From contig NZ_JASBRQ010000068.1 of the NCBI RefSeq assembly GCF_030149425.1, forward strand, positions 1-64,000: 64,000 nt of DNA, in the 5' to 3' direction. The notes under the pieces were generated by a model that worked only from the letters and a program-made list of their open reading frames with translations, was not told where the DNA came from and did no database searches. The first letter of the stretch is position 1. Each line of letters starts with the position of its first letter. Source of the DNA: Maricaulis sp. Lineage in GTDB: Bacteria; Pseudomonadota; Alphaproteobacteria; Caulobacterales; Maricaulaceae. The position numbers and the translations under genes are program-made. This document shows, piece after piece, positions 16,855-26,726 of this stretch.

Positions 16855-17724
16855 TTAGCCCACCTCACCCATGAAACGCTCGATCGCGACCCAGGCTTCC
16901 GGCTCGGTCATGAAAGGCGCGTGGCCGACCGCCGGCACCTCGGCATAGGCCATGTCCGGCGCACGGCGCTTCATTTCCGAAACTGTGGCCTCGGTCAGAA
17001 GATCGGTGATACCGCCACGGATCAGCAGGACGGGAATAGACTTGAACGGTTCCCAGAAGGGCCAGAGATCCGGAAGCGGGCCTCCGGCATTCATCGCGTC
17101 GATGATCTTGCCGTCATACTCCAGTGCCAGCTGACCCTCCGCATTCTTGCTCCAGCAGCGGCGGGCGAAAGCGTCCCAGAATACCTGGTCATCAGCCCGG
17201 CGCGGGAAAGCTTCCAGATTGCTTTCGCGACTGCGCGCCGCAGCCTCTTCCCAGCTGTCGACCGGCTCGCGGCTGGAGGTGTTTTCGCGAATGCGGTTGA
17301 GCCCCTCTTCGCTCAGCTCCGGACCGATATCATTGATCACGGCTGCGGCGACCAGATCCGGCCGCGTCGCCGCGGTGATCATCGTCATCAGCCCGCCCAT
17401 CGAGGTGCCGACAAAGACCGCCTTTGCGATCTCAAGACTTTCCAGCAGGGCGATCATGTCGCCGGCATAGGTCAGCGGCTGGTAGCGCTCCATGTCCGGA
17501 TCCGGCTCGGATTGTCCGCGGCCACGCTGGGAGGCGACAATCACCCGCCGTCCCAGCGCCGCAATCATCGGCGCCAATTCCTCGAAATCCTTCACATTGC
17601 GGGTCAGCCCGTGCAGGCAGAGCACCGGCACCCCGGTCTCTACCCCCACCGCCGGGTAGTCCCGGAAATGCAAGCGCGGGCCGTCAGCCGTGGTGAAGTA
17701 ATGGTCTGTGAAACCGCCGATCAT
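16855..17724 (-). CDS. Alpha/beta hydrolase
   Basis: A 289-residue alpha/beta-fold hydrolase. LCLHGLTRN supplies the oxyanion-hole HG, GTSMGG (nucleophile elbow, Ser in SMG) the nucleophile, TDLL-type RGGITDLLTEA the acid region, and GHAPFMTEPEA the catalytic histidine. No signal peptide is seen, so it should be cytosolic. It starts five bases after the stop of the upstream MFS transporter and is probably its operon partner, hydrolysing an imported ester or lactone. The substrate is unknown. Confidence 0.88.
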   Translation of the reverse strand: MIGGFTDHYFTTADGPRLHFRDYPAVGVETGVPVLCLHGLTRNVKDFEELAPMIAALGRRVIVASQRGRGQSEPDPDMERYQPLTYAGDMIALLESLEIAKAVFVGTSMGGLMTMITAATRPDLVAAAVINDIGPELSEEGLNRIRENTSSREPVDSWEEAAARSRESNLEAFPRRADDQVFWDAFARRCWSKNAEGQLALEYDGKIIDAMNAGGPLPDLWPFWEPFKSIPVLLIRGGITDLLTEATVSEMKRRAPDMAYAEVPAVGHAPFMTEPEAWVAIERFMGEVG

Positions 17725-17729
17725 TCGCT

Positions 17730-19409
17730 TTAGTCCTCAACCCAATCGCGCGCGAGATAGCGCGATGCCAGCCAGAAGAAGATGGCGGCAACGATATAGA
17801 GCATCGAGCCAGCCAGGATCGACATGCGCAGGCTGTCCTCACCGAATTGCGGCTCGAGCACGGTCGAGACGCGTCCGAGCACATACACCCCGCCGCCGAT
17901 GCCGACGAGATTATTGATCAACAGGAAGACCGAGGAGGCGCGGGTGCGCATGTCCGGCGGCACCAGGTGCTGGAAGGCGGACAGGACCGGCCCGAGCCAG
18001 GCAAGGCCCAGCGCCGTCGGCACGAACATGAAGGCCGTCGCGATCCATACCGTCGGCGACATGATACCGAGCCAGTAGAAGGGCGCGGTAAAAATGAAGG
18101 CAATAGCGGGCACAATGGCGAAGGCCGAGCGGCTGCGCTTGCCCATCCAGTCGCCCATCACGCCGCCGAGCACGATGCCGAGGCTGCCAGCGACGAAGAG
18201 CACGCCACCGAAGACCCAGCCGGTCTGCACCAGGCCCAGATCGAATGTGCGCGAGAAGAAGGAGGGCAGCCAGAAGAAGATGCCATAGCCCATCATCGAG
18301 GAGGCCGAAGCCCCCGCCACCATCAGCCAGAAGCTGTGCTTCTCCAGGGTCACTTCAAGGAAGTCCCGGAAGGTGAAGAAGAAAGCGCCCAGCAGCAGGC
18401 CGGCAATGGCGCGGCCGATGAGCCAGCCATAAGCGCCCCATCCCAGCTCATTGCCCGTAACCAGCGCGCCGCCAACCCAGGCCACCAGGCCGGGAACCAG
18501 GACCAGCCCGGAGGTGATCAGCATGATCTGAACGACACTGGTGTTGCGCGCCCACAACCCTCCCGCATACCAGCCGCACGCCGCACCAAACGCCGCTGCC
18601 AGCAGCAGCATCCAGATTGGCTGGGCCGCGTTGGCGCCGAACAGGAGAATATTGAAGACCGAGAGCAGGCTGGGAGCGGCAAGGATCACCGCGCCGCGCA
18701 GGGCCAGCATTTTCGCCTTCTTGTCCGAAAGCGGGCCGACAGCGGGTTTCTCGGCCGCCGGAGCGACGGGCTGGGCGTCATACTGACCGCGCACCGGTTC
18801 CTTGACGAGGAATTTGAACAAGGGCGCGACAACGACACCGGCCAGGCCGACGATGATAAAGGCCGAGCGCCAGTCCAGATTTTCCGAGAACGACCCGCTG
18901 GCAATCAACGAGCCGGCGATGACACCGAAGGCAGAGCCAACCGGGATACCTAGCGAATAGATCGCCAGCGCCCGCGCCCGCTCAGATGGCGGGTTGTAAT
19001 CGGCAATAATCGTATAGGCCGGGGCAACACCGCCCGCTTCGCCGACGCCGACACCGACGCGGGCGAGGAAGAGGTGCATGAAGTTCTGCGCGAAACCGCT
19101 CAGCGCCGTGAAAGCCGACCACACGGTCAGGGAGATCGTCATGATCCAGGTCCGGTCCATCCGGTCAGCCAGCCAGGCGATCGGCACCCCGAGCGTGGAG
19201 TAGAGCAAGGCGAAAGCGATACCACCGAGCAGGCCAAGCTGTTCGTCGCTCAGACCGAGCTCATCCTTGATCGGGATGGCGAGAATGGAAATGATCTGGC
19301 GATCCAGGAAATTGAAGGCGTAGACGATGAACAGCATCGCCAGGACCAGGGTGCGATAGCTCTTGCTGTGCTTGGGCTGCGCATCGTCCGTGCTGGCATT
19401 CTCGGCCAT
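17730..19409 (-). CDS. MFS transporter (spinster-like) with extra central helices
   Basis: A 559-residue permease starting at ATG 19409 behind GGGGAG; a longer frame to 19484 lacks support. Helices 1-6 include NFLDRQIISI and the loop LADRMDRTW, the MFS signature between helices 2 and 3. Residues about 236-346 add roughly four hydrophobic segments before the usual helix 7 (HSFWLMVAGASAS), so the protein has about 16 helices instead of 12. The C-terminal half is canonical (LPSFFSRTF, GGVMGDWMGKRSR). The substrate is unknown. It precedes the alpha/beta hydrolase, and a TetR-style palindrome lies 65 bases upstream. Confidence 0.9.
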   Translation of the reverse strand: MAENASTDDAQPKHSKSYRTLVLAMLFIVYAFNFLDRQIISILAIPIKDELGLSDEQLGLLGGIAFALLYSTLGVPIAWLADRMDRTWIMTISLTVWSAFTALSGFAQNFMHLFLARVGVGVGEAGGVAPAYTIIADYNPPSERARALAIYSLGIPVGSAFGVIAGSLIASGSFSENLDWRSAFIIVGLAGVVVAPLFKFLVKEPVRGQYDAQPVAPAAEKPAVGPLSDKKAKMLALRGAVILAAPSLLSVFNILLFGANAAQPIWMLLLAAAFGAACGWYAGGLWARNTSVVQIMLITSGLVLVPGLVAWVGGALVTGNELGWGAYGWLIGRAIAGLLLGAFFFTFRDFLEVTLEKHSFWLMVAGASASSMMGYGIFFWLPSFFSRTFDLGLVQTGWVFGGVLFVAGSLGIVLGGVMGDWMGKRSRSAFAIVPAIAFIFTAPFYWLGIMSPTVWIATAFMFVPTALGLAWLGPVLSAFQHLVPPDMRTRASSVFLLINNLVGIGGGVYVLGRVSTVLEPQFGEDSLRMSILAGSMLYIVAAIFFWLASRYLARDWVED

Positions 19410-19473
19410 GAATTTTCTCCCCTTGGCAGCACCGCTTTTTGTTCCGGCCGCGGTACGTGCTCCTGCGCAAACA

Positions 19474-19487
19474 TGAATGACCATTCA
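19474..19487. promoter_or_regulatory. TetR-style palindrome upstream of the MFS gene
   Basis: TGAATG-AC-CATTCA is a perfect 14-base palindrome 65 bases before the MFS start in the 198-base divergent region. TGAATG half-sites are typical of TetR-family operators for lipid catabolism regulators. No TetR gene is in the window. Confidence 0.4.
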
Positions 19488-19607
19488 GGTTTGGTCAAAT
19501 CGCAAATGCTTTAAACTGTTCAGTGATCCCCGGCTTGCGTTGGGCGCGCACCGGTGCAGGATGGCCCACCTTGGCCGCTGAGGCGGCAAAGTCCAAGGGG
19601 GGAAACG

Positions 19608-21344
<1,737 letters not shown>

Positions 21345-21363
21345 GCCTCGCACCCGGCAAAAG

Positions 21364-21397
21364 AAAGGGCGGCCTTGCGGGGCCGCCCTTTTTCTTT
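21364..21397. terminator. Bidirectional rho-independent terminator
   Basis: Arms AAAGGGCGGCC (21364-21374) and GGCCGCCCTTT (21381-21391) flank TTGCGG, with T-runs on both sides (TTTTTCTTT on plus, TTTCTTTTGCC on minus). It separates the M28 peptidase from the converging regulator operon. Confidence 0.88.
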
Positions 21398-21415
21398 GCC
21401 GCCATGGCCAGAAGG

Positions 21416-22057
21416 TCAGAACGTCTTGCGCACCGTGAAGCGATCGCCGCGCTCTTCCAGGCGGCGCGTATAGGCGGCTTCATCGATGACAGCACCGGAG
21501 TGAACGCAATACACGGTGCGGGCCTCGGACAGGCGCGGCCAGTGGATGAAGTCACACAAGACGGTTTTCATGCCCGAGGCGACATTGATCTCCAGCGAGC
21601 CCAGGCTCTGGGCGAAGGCGAGATTGGACTGGAACATCCCCTTCTCGCGCACCTGATCCATGGTCGCGGCGAAATCTCCGCCGAGGAATTGTTGCGCCTG
21701 ACGCCCCTCAATCTCCTCACGGCCGACGCCGAACAGATCCAGCGCGCCATTGGAGATGGCCTTGAACATGCCAAGGCTGTCGGTGACGAATTCAATGCCG
21801 GGATTGAGGGTGACCAGATCGACCCAGGTCGGCGCCGGAGCGACCACGAAGGCGTCCTGCACCAGCTCGGCCATGCGCCGCTTGACCCGCTCTGGCGGAT
21901 CGGATTCGCCGTTCTCCCAGCGCGAAATCATGGCCTGAGTCACGCCGAGATCGGCCGCGAGCGCAGCTTGTTTCAAACGTTTCGACATCCGGAAATTCCG
22001 GATGATCGACGGCCAATTCACCTTACCAGACGACACTGACAGGTTGATATCGTGCAC
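21416..22057 (-). CDS. HTH-PAS regulator, paralog 1 of tandem array
   Basis: A 213-residue protein if it starts at GTG 22057, just downstream of GGGGGCGAG; a frame reaching 22204 runs into the upstream gene. Residues about 15-70 form an XRE-type helix-turn-helix (KQAALAADLGVTQAMISRWE). Residues about 88-150 resemble a PAS domain (NPGIEFVTDSLGMFKAISNG, then ALDLFGVGREEIEGR). The C-terminal beta-rich part ends in AAYTRRLEERG. It shares this layout with its two upstream neighbours and with a fourth protein at 32.4 kb. It should be a cytosolic DNA-binding sensor; the ligand is unknown. It is last in the three-gene operon. Confidence 0.82.
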   Translation of the reverse strand: MHDINLSVSSGKVNWPSIIRNFRMSKRLKQAALAADLGVTQAMISRWENGESDPPERVKRRMAELVQDAFVVAPAPTWVDLVTLNPGIEFVTDSLGMFKAISNGALDLFGVGREEIEGRQAQQFLGGDFAATMDQVREKGMFQSNLAFAQSLGSLEINVASGMKTVLCDFIHWPRLSEARTVYCVHSGAVIDEAAYTRRLEERGDRFTVRKTF

Positions 22058-22080
22058 CAAGCTCGCCCCCAAAAAAGCGT

Positions 22081-22725
22081 CTAGTCGACAGGCATAATAC
22101 GCGCCTGTGCGCCGAATTCCTCCCGCAGGGCTTCGAATTCCGCTTCGTCCACGCGTGCCCCGGTGAGAATCCAGCGCGGTCTCCTGTCCTCGCCGCGCCG
22201 CCACCAGTGCATGTTGTGAACGCAGAAAGAATCCTCCGCGCCATCGGGCCTGTGGATACAGTACCTATCAGCACTTTCAACGGTTTCGACGCGTTCGTCA
22301 AAGAATCCTATCGTTGAAAGCCAAGAAAACAGTTTCAACAGGTCACCAGAAAAGACGCCATCAATGCGCTGACCTTCCATATCGGCACGGCCGATGCCGG
22401 TTTCCCGGATCAGGCCGACACTGACGGTTTCAATCCGGCCATCCGGATCAATCACCGCGGCGATCGCCGGCTGATCGGTCACGAATTGTCGCCAGCCGAC
22501 CATCGGGGTGGCCAGGGTTTCCTGCTCGACCATGGCGAGAATTCTACCCTGCATGTCCCGCCCCGGCGCGATTGCACCGGACTCCCAGCGCGAAATCATC
22601 GCCTGGGTCACATTGAGATCCTCGGCCAGTGAGGCCTGTTTCATGTTTTTGGAGAAGCGGTATTTCTTGAGCACTTCCGGCCAGTTCACATCGCCGTTTT
22701 GTGCAGGAGTGCGGGCTTTCGCCAT
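22081..22725 (-). CDS. HTH-PAS regulator, paralog 2 of tandem array
   Basis: A 214-residue protein. The N-terminal motif VNWPEVLKKYRFSKNMKQ leads into an XRE helix-turn-helix (SLAEDLNVTQAMISRWES). A PAS-like domain follows (TDQPAIAAVIDPDGRIETVS ... IGRADMEGQRIDGVFSGD). The tail has a Cys/Trp-rich patch (SFCVHNMHWWRR) and ends FEALREEFG. It starts two bases after the stop of paralog 3 and lies 23 bases before paralog 1. Likely function is ligand- or redox-responsive transcription control, inferred only from architecture. Confidence 0.83.
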   Translation of the reverse strand: MAKARTPAQNGDVNWPEVLKKYRFSKNMKQASLAEDLNVTQAMISRWESGAIAPGRDMQGRILAMVEQETLATPMVGWRQFVTDQPAIAAVIDPDGRIETVSVGLIRETGIGRADMEGQRIDGVFSGDLLKLFSWLSTIGFFDERVETVESADRYCIHRPDGAEDSFCVHNMHWWRRGEDRRPRWILTGARVDEAEFEALREEFGAQARIMPVD

Positions 22726-22727
22726 GC

Positions 22728-23363
22728 CTAGATCGCCTTCCGCAACACGCTCGGCCCGCCCAGGCGTTCGCGTACATCTTCATAATTCTGCTGCGTGACC
22801 TCCGAACCGGAAGCCAGCCACAAGACCTGGGGTCCGGGCATAAAGACCGGCCGGTGCAGACCGTGGGCGAAGAACCGGCTGCCGGCCGCCTGATCGCGCC
22901 CGATATAGAGCTCGGCGCTTTCCGCCCCGGCGATGCGCCCTTCAAAAAACCCGGCTTCGCTCAGACGTTCGAACAGGGACATGGCGTCCCCTTCGAACAG
23001 AGCGTCGATCGAACGGCCGGCGATTTCATCTGGCGAGCACCCGGCGAGACGGGCAAAACCGCGGCTGGCGGTCTGCACCACACCCTGAGCGTCAACGACG
23101 AACACCATGCAGGGATTGTGAGCAATGCGCTGCATCCAGACATCGCGCGAGATGGTCGCACTATCGGCCCAGAAAAGATCGAAGAGGAGATCCTGCACCC
23201 GCCGGCTCGGAGCAGCGCCGCCGGCTTCCCAGCGCGAGACCATGGTCTGGGTCACAGCCAGACGGTTGGCGAGCTCGGTTTGATTTAACCCCGCAGACAC
23301 GCGATAATGCCGAACCACGGCCGGCCAATATATTTCGCTATTGTTGAATCGCGTATCCATCAT
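22728..23363 (-). CDS. HTH-PAS regulator, paralog 3, first gene of array
   Basis: A 211-residue protein with two adjacent ATG codons at 23363 and 23360. The layout matches its neighbours: YWPAVVRHYRVSAGLNQ, helix-turn-helix TELANRLAVTQTMVSRWEAG, PAS-like NPCMVFVVDAQGVVQTASRG with AGCSPDEIAGRSIDALFEGD, and a tail ending QNYEDVRERLG. The PAS segment is the most canonical of the three. A 17-base palindrome (23405-23421) lies 42 bases upstream of its start and is a natural candidate for autoregulation. Confidence 0.84.
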   Translation of the reverse strand: MMDTRFNNSEIYWPAVVRHYRVSAGLNQTELANRLAVTQTMVSRWEAGGAAPSRRVQDLLFDLFWADSATISRDVWMQRIAHNPCMVFVVDAQGVVQTASRGFARLAGCSPDEIAGRSIDALFEGDAMSLFERLSEAGFFEGRIAGAESAELYIGRDQAAGSRFFAHGLHRPVFMPGPQVLWLASGSEVTQQNYEDVRERLGGPSVLRKAI

Positions 23364-23404
23364 CAGGTCTTAGAACCAGACGCGTTCGGTTTGCGCTAGC
23401 GTCA

Positions 23405-23421
23405 GGTTATATTTTATAACC
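23405..23421. promoter_or_regulatory. Palindromic operator candidate upstream of HTH-PAS operon
   Basis: GGTTATA-TTT-TATAACC is a perfect 17-base inverted repeat in an AT-rich part of the 227-base divergent region between the HTH-PAS operon and the PiT-like gene. XRE-type dimers bind such sites. Confidence 0.5.
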
Positions 23422-23590
23422 ACTTTATGCAGATATGTGAACCCCTAATGCAATGACGCGTCGATTGATTCCCGGCAATCACCCGCTTTGACAGTTTTGT
23501 GAAAAACACACCCCCGCAGCCTTTCGAGATTGCTACTTAATCACAGGCGTTGCAGTTTCCGCCGCGATTGAGTTCCTTGGGGATCGTTCG

Positions 23591-24670
23591 ATGGAAAATC
23601 TGAGTATTTGGGTTTGGACCTGGTCGATTGTCGGCTTCCTGTTTGCCGCCTATGCGATCGTCGCCAATGACGCCATTCAGACGTTGGGGACCTTCCTCTC
23701 ATCGAACTCGCAACGACCCTGGTGGGTGCTCTGGATCTACGCCTGTTCGATTATCGTCGCGGTGATGATCTACGGCTATTTCGCCTATAATGGCGATATC
23801 GCCTTCGACCGTCTGAACACCATCCCCTACCCGGAAAACGGGGTGCAATGGTATCACGCCATTCCGCCGCTCTTCCTTCTGGTGCTGACCCGCTTCGGCG
23901 TTCCGGTCTCCACCACCTTCCTGGTTCTGACGATCTTCGCGCTGACCGGCGGCGCCGCTACGGAAGGCGTTCTGCCGAGCATGCTGCAGAAATCGGCCCT
24001 GGGCTATCTGGTCGCCATCAGCGCCGCCTTCTTTGTCTATCTGATCGTATCGCGCATGTTCGAGCGCTGGATCACGAACACGAAAGACCAGCCGATCAAG
24101 CCGCATTGGTTCGTACTGCAGTGGGCCTCGACCGCCTTCCTGTGGTCGCAATGGCTGATGCAGGATCTGGCCAATATCTTTGTCTTCCTGCCGCGCACCA
24201 CGACCATCACCGAGGCGGGCACGCAGGTCGCCTTCACGCCGACCCTCCTGATTTTCGCCACCGTCGTCATGCTGGTGCTGCACGCGATCATCTTCAAAAC
24301 CCGCGGCGGTGAAATCCAGAAGATCGTCCTGAGCAAGACCAATACGACAGACGTGCGTGCGGCCACGCTGGTCGACTTCATCTACGGCCTGATCCTGCTC
24401 TACTTCAAAGAGCTCAACGACATTCCGATGAGCACCACCTGGGTCTTCCTCGGCATGCTTGCTGGCCGTGAGATCGCAATCTCCTATGTCGCTGGCCTGC
24501 GCAGCAAGCTCGCCGCGCTCGGTGATATCGCCTCTGACATTGTTCGCGCCCTGATCGGTCTGGTGATCTCGGTCATCCTCGCCATCTTCCTGCCGGCGGC
24601 AGCCAAGGGTGAGATCGGCTACGTGCTCTCCGACTTCCCGGGCTATCTGACGAATGTGCTCGGCTTCTAA
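23591..24670 (+). CDS. PiT-like membrane transporter (divergent)
   Basis: A 359-residue membrane protein with about 9-10 hydrophobic helices. Two half-motifs recall the inverted repeats of PiT phosphate permeases: ANDAIQTLGTFLSS near residue 25 with GVPVSTTFLVLT near 102, and FKELNDIPMSTTWVFLGMLA near 275. The classical GANDVAN signature is degenerate and the C-terminal second NDA motif is altered to LND, so this is a distant relative and the ion is uncertain. It diverges from the HTH-PAS operon and lies 90 bases ahead of the formate dehydrogenase operon, with a palindrome in the gap. Confidence 0.65.
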   Translation: MENLSIWVWTWSIVGFLFAAYAIVANDAIQTLGTFLSSNSQRPWWVLWIYACSIIVAVMIYGYFAYNGDIAFDRLNTIPYPENGVQWYHAIPPLFLLVLTRFGVPVSTTFLVLTIFALTGGAATEGVLPSMLQKSALGYLVAISAAFFVYLIVSRMFERWITNTKDQPIKPHWFVLQWASTAFLWSQWLMQDLANIFVFLPRTTTITEAGTQVAFTPTLLIFATVVMLVLHAIIFKTRGGEIQKIVLSKTNTTDVRAATLVDFIYGLILLYFKELNDIPMSTTWVFLGMLAGREIAISYVAGLRSKLAALGDIASDIVRALIGLVISVILAIFLPAAAKGEIGYVLSDFPGYLTNVLGF

Positions 24671-24674
24671 GGGC

Positions 24675-24688
24675 TGACGTATACGTCA
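24675..24688. promoter_or_regulatory. Perfect 14-base palindrome upstream of fds operon
   Basis: TGACGTATACGTCA begins four bases after the transporter stop and 86 bases before fdsG. It has no hairpin-plus-T-run form, so an operator is more likely than a terminator. Confidence 0.45.
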
Positions 24689-24727
24689 ACAAAGCCATTT
24701 CCTTTCGCCGCCATGTCGGTAAACTCT

Positions 24728-24754
24728 CCGGTATAAGAATGAGATACCGGGGAG
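24728..24754 (+). promoter_or_regulatory. Hairpin touching the fdsG ribosome-binding site
   Basis: Arms CCGGTAT (24728-24734) and ATACCGG (24744-24750) flank a nine-base loop. The right arm runs into GGGGAG, the fdsG Shine-Dalgarno sequence, six bases before the GTG start. Folding could limit ribosome access. Confidence 0.4.
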
Positions 24755-24760
24755 CAGACC

Positions 24761-25189
24761 GTGTCGCATCACACCGATGGGATCGCGGAGATCTGTGCAC
24801 ATTATAAGGACGAGCCATCGGCCCTGATCGAGATCCTGCACGATGTGCAGGCCCGTTTCGGTCATGTCGGCGACGAGGCCGCCCGAGACATCGCCGCGCG
24901 TTTGAACATTACGCGTGCGGATGTTCAGGGTGTGCGCAGCTTCTACAGCGACTTCACCACCGCTCCGGCCAGTCCGGCGCGGATCAAGCTATGCCGCGCC
25001 GAGGCTTGCCAAGCGGTCGGCAGCGAAGCGCTCGCCGCTGCCCTGACCGCCCGGGGCATCGAGACCGAAATCGTTTATTGCCTTGGCAATTGCGCGCTCG
25101 GACCGGCGGCCATGGTGCAGGGCCGGCTCATCGGTCGCGCTGACGCGGATACGCTGGAAGACGCCCGGGCGGAGGCACTCAATGGCTGA
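24761..25189 (+). CDS. fdsG: NAD-dependent formate dehydrogenase gamma subunit (NuoE-like)
   Basis: A 142-residue thioredoxin-fold [2Fe-2S] subunit. The four ligand cysteines appear as CRAEAC (LCRAEACQAVG) and CLGNC (VYCLGNCALGPAA). The N-terminal helical part (EILHDVQARFGHVGDEAARD) matches NuoE/FdsG proteins. It starts at GTG 24761 behind GGGGAG. It is first in a cytosolic formate dehydrogenase operon and overlaps fdsB by eight bases. Electrons from formate pass through its cluster region to the FMN/NAD site of FdsB. Confidence 0.93.
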   Translation: MSHHTDGIAEICAHYKDEPSALIEILHDVQARFGHVGDEAARDIAARLNITRADVQGVRSFYSDFTTAPASPARIKLCRAEACQAVGSEALAAALTARGIETEIVYCLGNCALGPAAMVQGRLIGRADADTLEDARAEALNG

Positions 25190-26723
25190 CCGTATCTTCC
25201 TGCCGATTGATGCGGCCGCCCGGTCTGTCGGGGCTGACGCTGTCGCCAACGCCTTCAAAGACGCTGGATATGAGGTCGTACGAACCGGATCGCGGGGCAT
25301 GTTGTGGCTTGAGCCGCTGGCGGAAATCGAGCGCGATGGCAAACGTGTCGGCTTTGGCCCGCTGACGGTGGCCGCGGCAAGCGAACTCGCCGCTCAGGAC
25401 TTTCCCGAAAATCACGCCACATCCCTCGGCCCGGTGGAGGCGTTGGACTGGATGAAAGCCCAGTCGCGGCTGATCTTCGCCCGCTGCGGGGTGATTGACC
25501 CGCTCGACCTCGACATGTTCGAAGCGGCCGGCGGACTGAAGGGACTGAAAGCGGCGCTCGCTCGTTCCCCTGAAGAGATCGTCGAGACGATCACAACATC
25601 CGGCCTGCGCGGCCGTGGCGGAGCCGGTTTCCCGGCCGGGATCAAGCTGAAGACCGCGGCCGCCCAGCCCGGAGCCGAGAAATACATTTGCGCCAATGCC
25701 GATGAGGGCGATAGCGGCACCTTTGCCGACCGCATGTTGATGGAGGGCGATCCGGGCCAGCTGATCGCCGGCATGATCATCGCCGGCCGGGCCATCGGAG
25801 CGGAGACCGGCTATATCTATCTGCGCTCGGAATATCCTGACGCTATCCGCACCCTGGCAGCAGCGCTCAAAGCCTGGGAAGACCGCGGCTGGCTGGGCGA
25901 GGATATTCTGCAATCGGGCCAGCGCTTCCATATCCATCTGCGCCGCGGGGCGGGCTCCTATGTCTGCGGGGAGGAAAGCGCCATGCTGGAAAGCCTGGAG
26001 GGCAAGCGCGGCCAGGTCCGCGCCAAACCGCCCATTCCGGCCATTTCCGGCCTGTTCGGCAAACCCACCATCATCAACAATGTCCTCACTCTCGCCTCCA
26101 TGCCGTGGATCCTGGAGCATGGCGGCGATGCCTATGCGGCACGCGGGCATGAGCGTTCGACCGGGACGCAGGCCTTCCAGCTGGCCGGCAATATCAGGCG
26201 CGGCGGATTGCTGGAGCTGGATTTCGGCATCAGCCTGGAACGCCTGGTCGAGGATTTCGGCGGCGGAACGCTCAGTGGCCGTCCGCTGCGGGCGGTTCAA
26301 CTTGGCGGACCGTTGGGCGCCTATGTTCGCGCTGACAAGCTCGATGTGCCGATGGATTATGAAAGTCTCGCGGCCAATGGCGCCATGCTGGGTCATGGCG
26401 GGATTGTCGTCTTCGACGAGAGCGTCGACATGGCCGCCCAGGCGGAATTCGCCATGGAATTCTGCGCCGAGGAAAGCTGCGGCAAGTGCACGCCCTGCCG
26501 GATCGGCGCAGTGCGCGGCCGTGAAACCCTGGCCAAGATCCGCAAAGGCGTGGATGTAAGCGCCAATCTCGACCTGGTCGAGGACCTTTGTACGCTGATG
26601 GCCGATGCCTCGTTGTGCGCCATGGGCGGTCTTACCCCGATGCCGGTGATGAGCGCGATCCGCGACTTCCCGGAAGATTTTGAGCCGCGTGCCCAGGCGC
26701 GTGAGGCAGATGTGGTAGAGTGA
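25182..26723 (+). CDS. fdsB: Formate dehydrogenase beta subunit, NAD/FMN-binding (NuoF-like)
   Basis: A 513-residue subunit starting at ATG 25182 (MADRIFLPID); a longer frame from 25083 runs inside fdsG. The N-terminal ~110 residues are a thioredoxin-like extension. FMN and NADH motifs follow: RGRGGAGFPAGIK, NADEGDSGTFADR and GAGSYVCGEESAMLESLEG. The 4Fe-4S ligands are ESCGKCTPCRIG and the late Cys in DASLCAMGG. It reduces NAD+ with electrons from formate. Three bases separate it from fdsA. Confidence 0.95.
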   Translation: MADRIFLPIDAAARSVGADAVANAFKDAGYEVVRTGSRGMLWLEPLAEIERDGKRVGFGPLTVAAASELAAQDFPENHATSLGPVEALDWMKAQSRLIFARCGVIDPLDLDMFEAAGGLKGLKAALARSPEEIVETITTSGLRGRGGAGFPAGIKLKTAAAQPGAEKYICANADEGDSGTFADRMLMEGDPGQLIAGMIIAGRAIGAETGYIYLRSEYPDAIRTLAAALKAWEDRGWLGEDILQSGQRFHIHLRRGAGSYVCGEESAMLESLEGKRGQVRAKPPIPAISGLFGKPTIINNVLTLASMPWILEHGGDAYAARGHERSTGTQAFQLAGNIRRGGLLELDFGISLERLVEDFGGGTLSGRPLRAVQLGGPLGAYVRADKLDVPMDYESLAANGAMLGHGGIVVFDESVDMAAQAEFAMEFCAEESCGKCTPCRIGAVRGRETLAKIRKGVDVSANLDLVEDLCTLMADASLCAMGGLTPMPVMSAIRDFPEDFEPRAQAREADVVE

Positions 26724-26726
26724 AGC

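Noticed and set aside
25083-25181. Upstream extension of fdsB
   Set aside because: It overlaps the end of fdsG; ATG 25182 begins the FdsB N-terminus.
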